A stretch of DNA of 64,000 bases from Chryseobacterium sp. MFBS3-17. GTDB taxonomy: Bacteria > Bacteroidota > Bacteroidia > Flavobacteriales > Weeksellaceae. Positions 15,833 through 24,453 of this stretch are shown here, piece by piece. A program made the translations under genes and the position numbers. The stretch lies in the NCBI RefSeq assembly GCF_020687745.1, contig NZ_JAJEWK010000011.1, positions 159,200-223,199 on the forward strand, in the 5' to 3' direction. How positions within the stretch are numbered: position 1 is the stretch's first letter; each line of letters opens with the position of its first letter. A model generated the notes under the pieces. The model was not told where the DNA came from. It saw only the letters and a list, made by a program, of their open reading frames with translations, and ran no database searches.

Positions 15833-17056
15833 ATGGAGAACAGAGTTGTAATCACCGGAATGGGGATCTATTCCTGTCTCGGAATTACGTTAGATGAGGT
15901 AAAGGAATCTCTTTACCATGGAAAATCCGGCATCATTTTCAATCCGGAACGCAAGGATTTTGGCTACCGCTCCGGGCTTACCGGCTACGTGCCAAAACCA
16001 GACCTTAAAGCATATCTGAACCGCCGCCAGCGCATCAGCATGGGCGAGGAGAGTGAATATGCCTATATGGCTACTATTCAGGCATTTGAAAATGCCGGTA
16101 TTACTCAGGAATTTCTGGATGAGCATGAAGTCGGGATTCTCTATGGAAACGACAGTGTATCTCAGGCAGTAATTGAAGCTACCGATATTGTACGCGAGAA
16201 AAAAGACACCACGCTCATGGGTTCCGGCGCTATTTTCAAGTCTATGAACTCTACCGTCACCATGAATCTTTCCACCATTTTTAAACTCCGCGGCATCAAT
16301 ATGACCGTGAGTGCAGCGTGCGCCAGCGGCTCCCACTCGCTGGGTTTGGCATACATGATGATTAAAAATAAAATGCAGGATATTGTGGTCTGCGGCGGTG
16401 CACAGGAAACCAATCAATACGGGATGGCAAGTTTTGACGGGCTGGGTGTTTTCTCGGTTCGTGAAGAAGATCCTGCCGGAGCCTCCCGTCCTTTTGACAG
16501 CGGCAGAGACGGCCTTATTCCCAGCGGCGGTGCGGCTACACTCATTGTAGAAAGTCTGGAAAGTGCACGGAAAAGAGGTGCCCCCGTGATTGCAGAAATT
16601 CTGGGTTATGGATTCTCATCAAATGGCGGACATATCTCTACGCCCAATGTGACAGGACCTTCCACCGCGATGAGACGCTCGCTGGAAAATGCAGGTCTCC
16701 GGGCTTCAGATATAGACTATATCAACGCACACGCCACTTCTACGCCCATTGGCGATGCCAATGAAGCAAAAGCGATTTATGAAATCTTCGGTGGCGATGT
16801 GCCAGTAAGTTCTACCAAATCCATGACCGGCCATGAATGCTGGATGGCCGGTGCCAGTGAAATTGTGTACTCACTGCTGATGATGCAGCATAGTTTTATT
16901 GCACCGAACATCAATCTGGAAAATCCGGACGAGGATGCAAAAAATATTAATTTAATTGTGGAGACAAAAAATCAAAATATTGACGTATTTTTGTCGAATT
17001 CTTTTGGCTTCGGCGGAACCAATTCTGCACTGATAGTCAGCAAGTTTAAAAACTAA
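15833..17056 (+). CDS. Beta-ketoacyl-ACP synthase (FabF-like), pigment chain extension
   Basis: A 407-residue ketosynthase with the complete Cys-His-His triad: Cys163 in 'VSAACASGSHSLG', 'NAHATSTPIGDANE' and 'STKSMTGHECWMAG'. The Lys and 'SNSFGFGGTNSALIV' end are also intact. It lies between the ketoreductase and the ACP and probably carries out decarboxylative condensations on the polyene chain (similar in place to ApeR/ApeO). It overlaps nothing and the ACP follows after a single base, indicating translational coupling. Confidence 0.92.
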   Translation: MENRVVITGMGIYSCLGITLDEVKESLYHGKSGIIFNPERKDFGYRSGLTGYVPKPDLKAYLNRRQRISMGEESEYAYMATIQAFENAGITQEFLDEHEVGILYGNDSVSQAVIEATDIVREKKDTTLMGSGAIFKSMNSTVTMNLSTIFKLRGINMTVSAACASGSHSLGLAYMMIKNKMQDIVVCGGAQETNQYGMASFDGLGVFSVREEDPAGASRPFDSGRDGLIPSGGAATLIVESLESARKRGAPVIAEILGYGFSSNGGHISTPNVTGPSTAMRRSLENAGLRASDIDYINAHATSTPIGDANEAKAIYEIFGGDVPVSSTKSMTGHECWMAGASEIVYSLLMMQHSFIAPNINLENPDEDAKNINLIVETKNQNIDVFLSNSFGFGGTNSALIVSKFKN

Positions 17057-17057
17057 A

Positions 17058-17330
17058 ATGTATAGAGAGATGGAAAAAGAAAGAATTATTACCATAGTCA
17101 ATGAATTTCTGATCAATGAGTTTGAAATTGATGCAGGAGATATTCAGAATAATGCACCGCTGAAGGAAACATTAGGACTGGACAGTCTGGATTATATAGA
17201 TCTGGTGGTGATCATTGAAAGTAATTTCGGGGTAAAACTGGGCGAAGCAGATTTTAAAAAGATGATTACGTTTGATGATTTTTATACCGCAATTCAGGAT
17301 AGAATAGAAGCCAAACCTATGGTTTCTTAA
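17058..17330 (+). CDS. Acyl carrier protein (first of two in the cluster)
   Basis: A 90-residue (or 86 from the second Met at 17070) acidic four-helix carrier protein with the phosphopantetheine Ser in 'LGLDSLDYIDLVV' (Ser43). The 'DSLDYIDL' form differs from the housekeeping 'DSLDTVEL', as expected of a dedicated carrier. It follows the ketosynthase by one base and precedes an LpxL-like acyltransferase gene by 42 bases. Confidence 0.92.
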   Translation: MYREMEKERIITIVNEFLINEFEIDAGDIQNNAPLKETLGLDSLDYIDLVVIIESNFGVKLGEADFKKMITFDDFYTAIQDRIEAKPMVS

Positions 17331-17372
17331 TGAAGTAGTTTCACACAAAATCAGTTTCAGAGCAGCACAGAC

Positions 17373-18254
17373 ATGGCAAAATGGACCGGGAAATCGCGCG
17401 GTACCCTGCTGGGATATAAAATTTTTGTTTTTTGTATCCGCTATCTGGGAGTCCGGGCGGCCTATACCGTGCTGTATTTCGTGGCCGCATACTATGTTCT
17501 GTTTCTGAAGAAAAGCAATCAGTATATTTTCTATTATTTCCGGAAGAGACTGGGATGGACTGCCGCCAAAGCACGCAGAGCTGTCTATCGGAATTATTTT
17601 ATTTTCGGGCAGACCATCATAGACCGTACCGCTATCAGTGCCGGTTTGCGTAACCGGTTTACCTATGAATTTGACGGGATAGAAAACCTGAAGAAAATGA
17701 TGTCGGACCGCAAAGGTGGCGTACTGATCAGTGCGCATATCGGCAACTTTGAAATTGCAGAGCGTTTTTTTGCCGAAATCGATTTTGATTATCAGATTAA
17801 TCTGGTCACCACAGATCTGGAGCACAGTGTCATCAAGGAATATCTGGAAAGTGTATCAGTGCAAAAGAGTTCGGTAAAATTTATTTTTATCAGAGAAGAT
17901 ATGTCGCATATTTTCGAGATCAATCGTGCACTGGCAAATAATGAACTCATTTGTTTCACCGGAGACCGCTATTTCGAAGGGTCTAAATATTTTGAGGGTG
18001 ATTTGCTGGGCAAAACAGCTAAGTTTCCCCCCGGGCCTTTCCTCATTGCTTCCCGCCTGCAGGTTCCCGTAGCTTATGTGTATGTGATGAAGGAGCCGGA
18101 TCTGCATTACCATCTGTATGCACGCGTGGCACAGGTAAAACACCGGGACGCCCAGGGACTGCTGAATTCCTATGTGGAAAACCTGGAAACCATGCTGAAC
18201 AAATACCCTACCCAATGGTTCAATTATTTCGACTTCTGGGAGGAGGTGGATTAA
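17373..18254 (+). CDS. LpxL/HtrB-like acyltransferase
   Basis: A 293-residue membrane-associated protein with an N-terminal hydrophobic segment ('YTVLYFVAAYYVLFL') and the lysophospholipid/lipid A acyltransferase pattern: 'GVLISAHIGNFEIAE' (the HxxxxE-type catalytic pair), 'CFTGDRYFEGSKYFEGDLLG' and 'FPPGPFLIASRLQVPVAYVY'. In housekeeping lipid A synthesis such enzymes use acyl-ACP as donor. Here, next to an ACP and ketosynthase, it is a candidate for an acyl transfer step in pigment assembly, for example ester formation between the aryl-polyene acid and dialkylresorcinol. The exact acceptor is not determined by sequence. Confidence 0.85.
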   Translation: MAKWTGKSRGTLLGYKIFVFCIRYLGVRAAYTVLYFVAAYYVLFLKKSNQYIFYYFRKRLGWTAAKARRAVYRNYFIFGQTIIDRTAISAGLRNRFTYEFDGIENLKKMMSDRKGGVLISAHIGNFEIAERFFAEIDFDYQINLVTTDLEHSVIKEYLESVSVQKSSVKFIFIREDMSHIFEINRALANNELICFTGDRYFEGSKYFEGDLLGKTAKFPPGPFLIASRLQVPVAYVYVMKEPDLHYHLYARVAQVKHRDAQGLLNSYVENLETMLNKYPTQWFNYFDFWEEVD

Positions 18255-18413
18255 TTGCTGGTCAGATTTTAGCAATTCGCGTAAAAAAAGTTCCGGATTT
18301 GCTCGATAGAAGGAATAAACCACCGCAGGATGTGATGACAAGCCTGTCCGAATCATTGAAAAACGGAAAGCAGATAAAATACATACTGATAAAAGATTAA
18401 ATGATACCTTTGT

Positions 18414-18440
18414 AACGCTGAAATTTTCAGCGTTTTTTAT
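18414..18440 (+). terminator. Hairpin with T-run between the acyltransferase and desaturase-like genes
   Basis: AACGCTG (18414-18420) pairs with CAGCGTT (18428-18434) and is followed by a T-rich tail. A -7-like box TACCTTTG lies immediately before it (18405-18412). The 220-base gap it sits in (18255-18474) otherwise shows no convincing gene. The hairpin may end or attenuate transcription between the two halves of the plus-strand run. Confidence 0.55.
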
Positions 18441-18474
18441 TTAATCAGCAGATTTTAAAACGTTTCAGATTGTT

Positions 18475-19992
18475 TTGACAAAAGAATTCGACATCGTCAT
18501 CATCGGCAGCGGGCTCGGCGGTCTGGTATCTGCTCTGGTATTGGCCAAAGAAGGCCTCAGCGTCTGTGTGCTGGAGAAAAACAACCAGTTCGGTGGCAAT
18601 CTTCAGACCTTCTCGCGCCGCAAATTGATTTTTGATACCGGGGTTCATTACCTCGGCGGACTTTCTGAAGGTCAGAATTTGTATCAGTACTTTTCGTACC
18701 TCGGCATTATGGATCAGCTGAAACTGAAAAAATTGTCAGAAGACGGGTTCGACAGGATTACATTTGATAATGATGAAACCGAATATCCGCACGCCCAGGG
18801 ATATGATAATTTTGTAGAGCAACTGGCGCGTATTTTCCCTGATGAACGGCAGAATCTGCAGCGGTATGCTGGAGAAATACAGCATGTCTGCAACCAGTTT
18901 CCGCGCTACAATCTGGTGGGCGAAAATAAATACGATGACGACCTGCTCTACGTCAATGCGGTGGATTTTATAAAATCCATTACCCAAAATGAAAAATTGC
19001 AGGCAGTGCTTTCGGGATCAAGCTTTTTGTATGCCGGGGTGGCACAGCGCACACCGCTCTACGTGCACGCGCTTACCATAAATTCCTATATTCAGAGTGC
19101 CTATAAGTGTCTGAACGGCGGAAGTCAGATTTCGAAGCTCATCATCCGGGAGTTGCGGAAATACGGTGCCGAAATTCATAAACATGCAGAGGTTACTGCA
19201 TTTTGCTATGATGAAAATGGTATTCTGAATGCCGTGAGAACTAAAAATAAGCACAAATATTACGGTAAAAATTTCATTTCTAATATTGAAATCCGGGAAA
19301 CTTTGAAACTTGCCGGCGAGGGAAAATTCAAAAAATCCTTTATTCACCGGGTAGAAGATCTGGAGCCTACCTCTTCGTGCTTCAGCATTTATCTGGCGTT
19401 GAAACGGGGTGAAGTGCCTTATTTTAACCACAATTATTACCATTACCGCGATACAGAAGCCCTCTGGAAAACCACCACTTATGATGCTGAATCCTGGCCG
19501 GAATCTTATATGCTTTCCTGCTCTCCAGACCGCAAAAATCCGGGCTTTGCCGAAAGTTTTACCGCCATTGCCTATATGAATTTTGACGAAGTACGGGAGT
19601 GGGCAGATACACAGAATACGGTGGCAGACCCCGAAGACAGAGGTGCTGGCTATGCTGAATTTAAAAGAAAAAAAGCCGAGAAATTCCTGGATTTTCTGGA
19701 GCAAAAGTATCCAGGACTCAGAAATTCAGTGGCAGAAATCCATACCTCCTCGCCCTTGTCGTACCGGGATTATATTGGCAGTTACCGGGGCAATATGTAC
19801 GGCTATGTAAAAGATGCCGGCAACCCGCTGAAAAGTATTATTTCGCCTAAAACAAAAATCAGCAATCTGTTTCTCACCGGGCAAAGCGTGAATATGCACG
19901 GCATTTTGGGCGTCACCATCGGGGCTTTTGTCACCTGCTCCGAAATTCTGGGTAAAGAAGTGATTGATGAACGGCTGAAAACAGTTTTGTAA
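18475..19992 (+). CDS. Phytoene desaturase/CrtISO-like FAD oxidoreductase
   Basis: A 505-residue amine-oxidase-fold flavoprotein. The N-terminal dinucleotide motif 'VIIGSGLGGLVSALVLAKEG' is followed by 'LEKNNQFGGNLQTFSRRK', and the C-terminus has 'NLFLTGQSVNMHGILGVTIGAF', the FAD-contacting end typical of carotenoid isomerase/desaturase relatives. In an aryl-polyene setting it may introduce or isomerise double bonds. The frame has no ATG near its start. TTG at 18475 gives the natural N-terminus 'TKEFDIVIIGSG', and the DNA before it is the hairpin region. It overlaps the next gene by one base. Confidence 0.87.
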   Translation: MTKEFDIVIIGSGLGGLVSALVLAKEGLSVCVLEKNNQFGGNLQTFSRRKLIFDTGVHYLGGLSEGQNLYQYFSYLGIMDQLKLKKLSEDGFDRITFDNDETEYPHAQGYDNFVEQLARIFPDERQNLQRYAGEIQHVCNQFPRYNLVGENKYDDDLLYVNAVDFIKSITQNEKLQAVLSGSSFLYAGVAQRTPLYVHALTINSYIQSAYKCLNGGSQISKLIIRELRKYGAEIHKHAEVTAFCYDENGILNAVRTKNKHKYYGKNFISNIEIRETLKLAGEGKFKKSFIHRVEDLEPTSSCFSIYLALKRGEVPYFNHNYYHYRDTEALWKTTTYDAESWPESYMLSCSPDRKNPGFAESFTAIAYMNFDEVREWADTQNTVADPEDRGAGYAEFKRKKAEKFLDFLEQKYPGLRNSVAEIHTSSPLSYRDYIGSYRGNMYGYVKDAGNPLKSIISPKTKISNLFLTGQSVNMHGILGVTIGAFVTCSEILGKEVIDERLKTVL

Positions 19993-21671
19993 TGAAGGAT
20001 ACTCAGAAAGTAATGAGGTTTTGTACGGCCATCTTCATGGTGCTGTTCTTGTGCATATCCTGCGGTACTGCAAAACTGGACTCGTACTTGCCGGATCTCA
20101 CCTCATATACCGTGGAAGTTCCGCAGGTAAAGAAGAAAAACGACAGTACCTTCGTGTACGGAGATAATTTTCTCACCAAAAACAAACAGTCACTCTGGGA
20201 AATGTACCTCAGCGGAAATGCACTGCAACTTGGGTATAATAACGGCGCACTGAGTCAGAAACTGCTGCAGAATCAGGAGCGTATTTTCTTTTCCAAAGTA
20301 GAGGAACTGGTGCCCTCACCCCGTAAACAGCGCCTGCTGCGCACGGTACTGAAATTTTATAACAGAAAGATGCCGGATTTTATCCGAAATGATTTTCAGG
20401 CAGAAATCTATGGATTGTCCCGCTATTCCTCAGACCGGTATGATGATATTGCTCCCAAATTTCTTCGCAATCTTTATTTGCATGGTGCCCATGATATAGG
20501 TCATGCCATGCAGGATTTGATGCTGGTGGGGTGCTCCTCTCTGGCCGTGTGGAACAAGCAATCTGAAAACGGAAAATTGCTCATCGGCAGAAATTTTGAC
20601 TTTTATGCAGGCGATGATTTTGCAGCCGAAAAAATGGTGGTTTTTGTAAAACCTGAGCGTGGAATTCCTTATTTGTCCGTCGGCTGGCCCGGAATGACCG
20701 GCGTGGTCTCCGGAATGAACAAAAACGGCCTTACCGTGACCATCAATGCCGGAAAATCCCGGATCCCCTGGTCTGCCAAAACACCGGTGTCACTGGTGAC
20801 CAAAGAGATTTTACAGTTTGCCTCTACCATAGACGAAGCCATCGCCATCGCCCGCCATCGTCAGGTTTTCGTCTCCGAAAGTATCATGGTAGGGAGTGCA
20901 CAGGATGGTAAAGCTGTATTAATTGAAGTTTCACCTAAAAATTTCGGTGTACATGAAGTGGCCAACACCGGCAGGCTGATCTGCTCCAACCATTTTCAGT
21001 CAGAGTCGTACCAGACCGACCGCAGAAATGCCCGGCATCAGGCAGAGAGTCATTCGCAGTACCGCTGGGACCGCATGCAGGAACTGCTGGCGGCAGAACC
21101 AAAACTCAACCCCGAATCTATGGCGGCTGTTTTGCGGAACCGCCAGGGACTTCAGGATGAGTCGCTGGGTTATGGTAATGAAAAAGCATTGAACCAGTTA
21201 CTGGCACATCATGCGGTTATTTTTTCACCTGATGAGCGCCTGGTTTGGGTTTCTTCCAGTCCTTACCAACTGGGCGAAATGGTGGCGTATGACCTCAACG
21301 AGATTTTTTCGGAAGACCCTGTAAACGGCCTGCTTGCCGCAGAGGATCTGAATATTGCACGGGATTCTTTCGCTTCTTCTCAGGCATTTCTCAATTATGA
21401 AGAATACCGCGCTGAAGACCGGCGCATTGCAGGCATGATTCAGGAAGGTAAGCCGGTGAGTGATGAAAGATGGCAGGCATGGCAGCAGCTCAACCCGGAT
21501 TTGTGGTCGGTATATTATAAGGCCGGCATCTACTATTATCACCGTGGTGCATATGCCAAAGCAATCTCGCAGCTGGAAACTGCGCTGACTAAGGTCATTA
21601 CCACAGTGCCCGAGGAACAGCGGGTTCAGAAATACCTCCGGAAAGCACGCCGTAAAGCCTCAGGGAATTAA
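19992..21671 (+). CDS. C45-family (acyl-CoA:6-APA acyltransferase-like) Ntn-hydrolase lipoprotein with TPR end
   Basis: The 559-residue protein starts with a lipoprotein signal (lipobox 'LCISC', Cys24). The core has the choloylglycine hydrolase/IAT-like Ntn pattern: predicted autocatalytic Cys181 in 'LMLVGCSSLAVWN', 'GKLLIGRNFDFYAG', 'VGWPGMTGVVSGMNKNGLTVTINAG' and 'HFQSE'. The last 120 residues are helical and include a TPR-like 'YYKAGIYYYHRGAYAKAISQLETAL'. Relatives hydrolyse or transfer acyl groups on amides. The lipid anchor would place it at the periplasmic face of a membrane. Its ATG overlaps the upstream stop codon by one base, so it belongs to the pigment operon. A role in acyl transfer or hydrolysis of the pigment is inference. 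Confidence 0.82.
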   Translation: MKDTQKVMRFCTAIFMVLFLCISCGTAKLDSYLPDLTSYTVEVPQVKKKNDSTFVYGDNFLTKNKQSLWEMYLSGNALQLGYNNGALSQKLLQNQERIFFSKVEELVPSPRKQRLLRTVLKFYNRKMPDFIRNDFQAEIYGLSRYSSDRYDDIAPKFLRNLYLHGAHDIGHAMQDLMLVGCSSLAVWNKQSENGKLLIGRNFDFYAGDDFAAEKMVVFVKPERGIPYLSVGWPGMTGVVSGMNKNGLTVTINAGKSRIPWSAKTPVSLVTKEILQFASTIDEAIAIARHRQVFVSESIMVGSAQDGKAVLIEVSPKNFGVHEVANTGRLICSNHFQSESYQTDRRNARHQAESHSQYRWDRMQELLAAEPKLNPESMAAVLRNRQGLQDESLGYGNEKALNQLLAHHAVIFSPDERLVWVSSSPYQLGEMVAYDLNEIFSEDPVNGLLAAEDLNIARDSFASSQAFLNYEEYRAEDRRIAGMIQEGKPVSDERWQAWQQLNPDLWSVYYKAGIYYYHRGAYAKAISQLETALTKVITTVPEEQRVQKYLRKARRKASGN

Positions 21672-21674
21672 GCC

Positions 21675-22271
21675 TTAGTTCAGCATCTGCCCGATATCCT
21701 GCAGTACCTTGTTCAGTTGGTCAGCCGTTTTATGACTGGTCATTTTAATGACCATTTTATCAATGGCGGGCTTGTTGTTTTTCAGCCTGGTGCAGACCAC
21801 ATTCAGGTAGGCAATATCATCATCCCGTTTGGATACTTTGTGGAATTTAATAATCTTTTCCAAATCCCAGTATTCTGCTATTCCGGCAGGGTTTCCTCTC
21901 TTTGAAACCGGGGAGAGTTCCAGAATATGTCCGTTAAACACCGCAGATATGCGAACCGTTTTGCTGCTTTTGGAAATGGCATAAGTGTTAATCAGTCGCT
22001 GTGCCTCTTCTTTAGCTTCCTCCACATTGCTGTATTTGCCGTAGATTTCCTCGGTTCCGTTCTGATAGCGGATTTTATACACATCACCTTTGGCGATTTT
22101 AACCCGGGGACCTTCGGGTGTGTTTTCAGACACGTATTCAATCTCATGATGGAAGATGGTCATTACTTTTGCATTAATTTCGGTTCCGTTTTTAAGGATG
22201 ATGTGGTCTTGTGCAGTAAGATTGGTAGAGGCCATAATCATTGCAGCCAGCATTAAAATTTTAATTCTCAT
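21675..22271 (-). CDS. Exported protein of unknown function
   Basis: The start at 22271 gives 198 residues with a good signal peptide ('MRIKILMLAAMIMASTNLTAQ'). The longer frame would add 23 residues without sense. The mature domain opens 'DHIILKNGTEINAKVMTIFHHEIEYVS', a beta-strand hairpin pattern common in exported Bacteroidota proteins that begin with 'ILKNGxxI.gkV'. The rest is mixed alpha/beta with no known motif. It is convergent with the C45-like gene (3-base gap) and stands at the downstream end of the long minus-strand pigment operon, 139 bases after the glycosyltransferase gene, so membership in the pathway is uncertain. Confidence 0.7.
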   Translation of the reverse strand: MRIKILMLAAMIMASTNLTAQDHIILKNGTEINAKVMTIFHHEIEYVSENTPEGPRVKIAKGDVYKIRYQNGTEEIYGKYSNVEEAKEEAQRLINTYAISKSSKTVRISAVFNGHILELSPVSKRGNPAGIAEYWDLEKIIKFHKVSKRDDDIAYLNVVCTRLKNNKPAIDKMVIKMTSHKTADQLNKVLQDIGQMLN

Positions 22272-22410
22272 GAGTGTATTTTTCGGAGCCAAAATTACAA
22301 AATTTCCTGCAGAATTGCAGTATCCGACGGAGTAGTGCACATGAAATCAGGGGGTATGAGGACTTCGGCTGATTGGTTTCTAATTGCCGCAATAGCAGGT
22401 TGTACCTGAG

Positions 22411-23592
22411 TCAGTTCTGTTTTTTTCGTTCGGGATTCACCTGTTCGAGAAACAGATAAAAACCCGTTCCCAACACAATAGAAGTGGTGGTGGCCAGAAC
22501 GAAACTGCCGATGGCATACTGCAGAAAATGCTGTTTCACCAGATCCCAGTTCAGCTCGGTATCCGTAAGTGAAACAGAATGACCGGTGATAAAGCCGCCA
22601 ATGCTGAGTGAAATAAAGATGATAAACGGAATAAACGGCGGAATACTGAGGTTGGAAAACGCAAACGCCAGTAACTTATTAAGTTTCAGTAATACGGCAA
22701 GTGAAATGGTAAGCAGGGTGTGTAGTCCAAACAAAGGCGTGAGGCCTATGAAGGTGCCCAGGGCAATGGATAGTGCCTTGCTGCGGTTGCTTCCGCTGCT
22801 CTCCAGTACATCTTCCTTTACAAACTGACGAAAGCTTTTTTTGCGGAAATTGCGGATGAAATTTCGCGGGGCTATGTAAAATATGGTGATGAAAACCAAC
22901 ACAATATTCAGTACGCTGATCCTCGCAAAATCTTTTACAGGCCGGAAGTGCGAAACCCTTTCGGCCGGATCGTACAGCACCCGTACAGGAATGTTTTTCA
23001 GGGGAACGCCTTTCCATGCGGTGCGCACCATGATTTCGATTTCAAATTCAAATTTGGGCGTATAAAATTTCTGCGGAATTTTGTGCAAAGGGTAAAGACG
23101 ATAGCCCGACTGGGTGTCCTGAAGGCGGATGCCGGTTTCAAACCAGAGCCAGAAACTGGAAATACGGTTACCAAAACTGCTTTTTTTGGGAATGCCGCCA
23201 GCAGCCATATTCCGGTCGCCAACCAGCAGCACATCTCCCTTTTCTTCTTGCAGTGCCTCTACAAACACCGGTATATCGTCCGGATAATGCTGTCCGTCAG
23301 AATCCAGGGTAATGGCATGATGAAATCCGAGTTTCCGCGCCTCCCGGAAGCCGACACGGAGTGCATTGCCCTTACCTTTATTCTGCAGAAGATGGATCGT
23401 GTGCAAGGCCGGATAACGGCTCAGAATTTCATGTGTATCATCGGTAGAGCCATCATTAATGACCAGAATATCATCGGTATAAGCCAGTACGCCGTTCAGC
23501 ACCCGTTCCAGGGTTTTACAGTTGTTGTACGTGGGAATCAGAATACAGATCCGGTGATGTTTCAGTGTAATTCTGGTCTCGTCTGGGGTCAT
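22411..23592 (-). CDS. GT2 glycosyltransferase fused to a DUF2062 membrane domain
   Basis: Residues 10-230 form a family 2 glycosyltransferase of the DPM1/GtrB type: 'ICILIPTYNNCKTLERVLNG', 'ILVINDGSTDDTHEI' and 'ITLDSDGQHYPDDI' with the DxD-like metal site. Residues 245-390 are a DUF2062 domain with three hydrophobic helices ('FIGLTPLFGLHTLLTISLAVLLKL', 'IPPFIPFIIFISLSIGGFITG'). The same fusion appears in many flexirubin clusters. It could glycosylate a carrier lipid or the pigment. There is no direct evidence for either. It is followed upstream by six tightly packed pigment genes on the same strand. Confidence 0.87.
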   Translation of the reverse strand: MTPDETRITLKHHRICILIPTYNNCKTLERVLNGVLAYTDDILVINDGSTDDTHEILSRYPALHTIHLLQNKGKGNALRVGFREARKLGFHHAITLDSDGQHYPDDIPVFVEALQEEKGDVLLVGDRNMAAGGIPKKSSFGNRISSFWLWFETGIRLQDTQSGYRLYPLHKIPQKFYTPKFEFEIEIMVRTAWKGVPLKNIPVRVLYDPAERVSHFRPVKDFARISVLNIVLVFITIFYIAPRNFIRNFRKKSFRQFVKEDVLESSGSNRSKALSIALGTFIGLTPLFGLHTLLTISLAVLLKLNKLLAFAFSNLSIPPFIPFIIFISLSIGGFITGHSVSLTDTELNWDLVKQHFLQYAIGSFVLATTTSIVLGTGFYLFLEQVNPERKKQN

Positions 23593-23599
23593 GGTGTCA

Positions 23600-24076
23600 C
23601 TATTTCAGGCGCTCGCGGTCGGCTGCAGTAAAGCTTTTGGAGTTGGCGGCAAACTTGCGGATATAAGATTTCAGGGCGCTGTTTTGTGCAGCGTAGCTGC
23701 GCAAAAGATATGCTTTGTCCTTTTCTATGGAAGAACGGTAATTGATGATTTTCGGCAGGCTTTCCTGTATGCTGAGGCGGATGAGTCGTAACTCGGCATT
23801 GTCCGGATCTTTTTTGATGATTTGCTCCAGCGCGGCGGCACCTTCTTTAATGAGCTTCGTACGCCCCTCACCCTTTGCATATTTAGCTTGAATGATGCGT
23901 GCGGCAGCCTTGTATCCTTCCATGGTGTTGCCTTTGCCACCGGCTACCAGCTTCGCAAAACGGTCTGCGTTCAGGCTGGAGGAGTGTGCGGCAGGATATT
24001 GTTCGCGCACGGTTTCCAGATCGGTTGCGGCAATCATCCATAAAAAACTGCTGAGGAGCAACAAGATTGTTTTCAT
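23600..24076 (-). CDS. Exported helical-repeat protein of the pigment cluster
   Basis: The 158-residue product has a signal peptide ('KTILLLLSSFLWMIAAT') and a helical mature part resembling TPR-like repeats: 'GYKAAARIIQAKYAKGEGRT' and 'AALEQIIKKDPDNAELRLIRL'. No enzyme motif is visible. It is one base from the FabZ-like gene start region and 7 bases from the glycosyltransferase gene, so it is in the operon. A scaffold role in pigment deposition is possible but unproven. Confidence 0.75.
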   Translation of the reverse strand: MKTILLLLSSFLWMIAATDLETVREQYPAAHSSSLNADRFAKLVAGGKGNTMEGYKAAARIIQAKYAKGEGRTKLIKEGAAALEQIIKKDPDNAELRLIRLSIQESLPKIINYRSSIEKDKAYLLRSYAAQNSALKSYIRKFAANSKSFTAADRERLK

Positions 24077-24077
24077 A

Positions 24078-24443
24078 TCAGTTATTTTTAAATTGAACTG
24101 ACATCTTTAAAGCAATAGTCTCGCCAAAACGGGTTACATTTTTTACCCGTACACCATCCTCTTCTTCCTTCAGATCCAGTTCCAAAGACAGGTCCGGGGT
24201 TTCTTCCGGATTAATGATGGCCATAAATTTCACATTGGAGGCTGAGCTCAGAAACAACGGGCGTTTCAGGATGTTTTCTGTAAGTTCTTTAATCATCTGA
24301 ATCATGCACACGCCCGGCGCAACCGGATTTCCGGGAAAATGCCCTCGGAATATTTCATGCTCCGGATTCAGGGTGATTTCGGCGGTGTACAGCCCGTTGC
24401 CTGTACAGGATTTTACGGTATAAAAGTCTTTTAATAGGCTCAT
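24078..24443 (-). CDS. FabZ/ApeI-like hotdog dehydratase
   Basis: A 121-residue hotdog-fold protein with the FabZ core 'EIFRGHFPGNPVAPGVCMIQMIKE'. The catalytic His is kept in 'GHFPG', but the position that is Glu in FabZ ('PGVLxxE') reads Gln here ('PGVCMIQ'). ApeI-type dehydratases in aryl-polyene clusters are of this general form, so it could dehydrate 3-hydroxyacyl-ACP in each cycle, perhaps as a heterodimer with one of the two other hotdog proteins (37545, 37989) that keep the Glu. It ends one base before the TPR-like gene begins. Confidence 0.85.
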   Translation of the reverse strand: MSLLKDFYTVKSCTGNGLYTAEITLNPEHEIFRGHFPGNPVAPGVCMIQMIKELTENILKRPLFLSSASNVKFMAIINPEETPDLSLELDLKEEEDGVRVKNVTRFGETIALKMSVQFKNN

Positions 24444-24453
24444 TGGCTTGGTT

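Noticed and set aside
18215..18400. 61-codon frame in the gap after the LpxL-like gene
   Set aside because: It starts inside the upstream gene in another frame and shows no recognisable domain; considered chance or old remnant.
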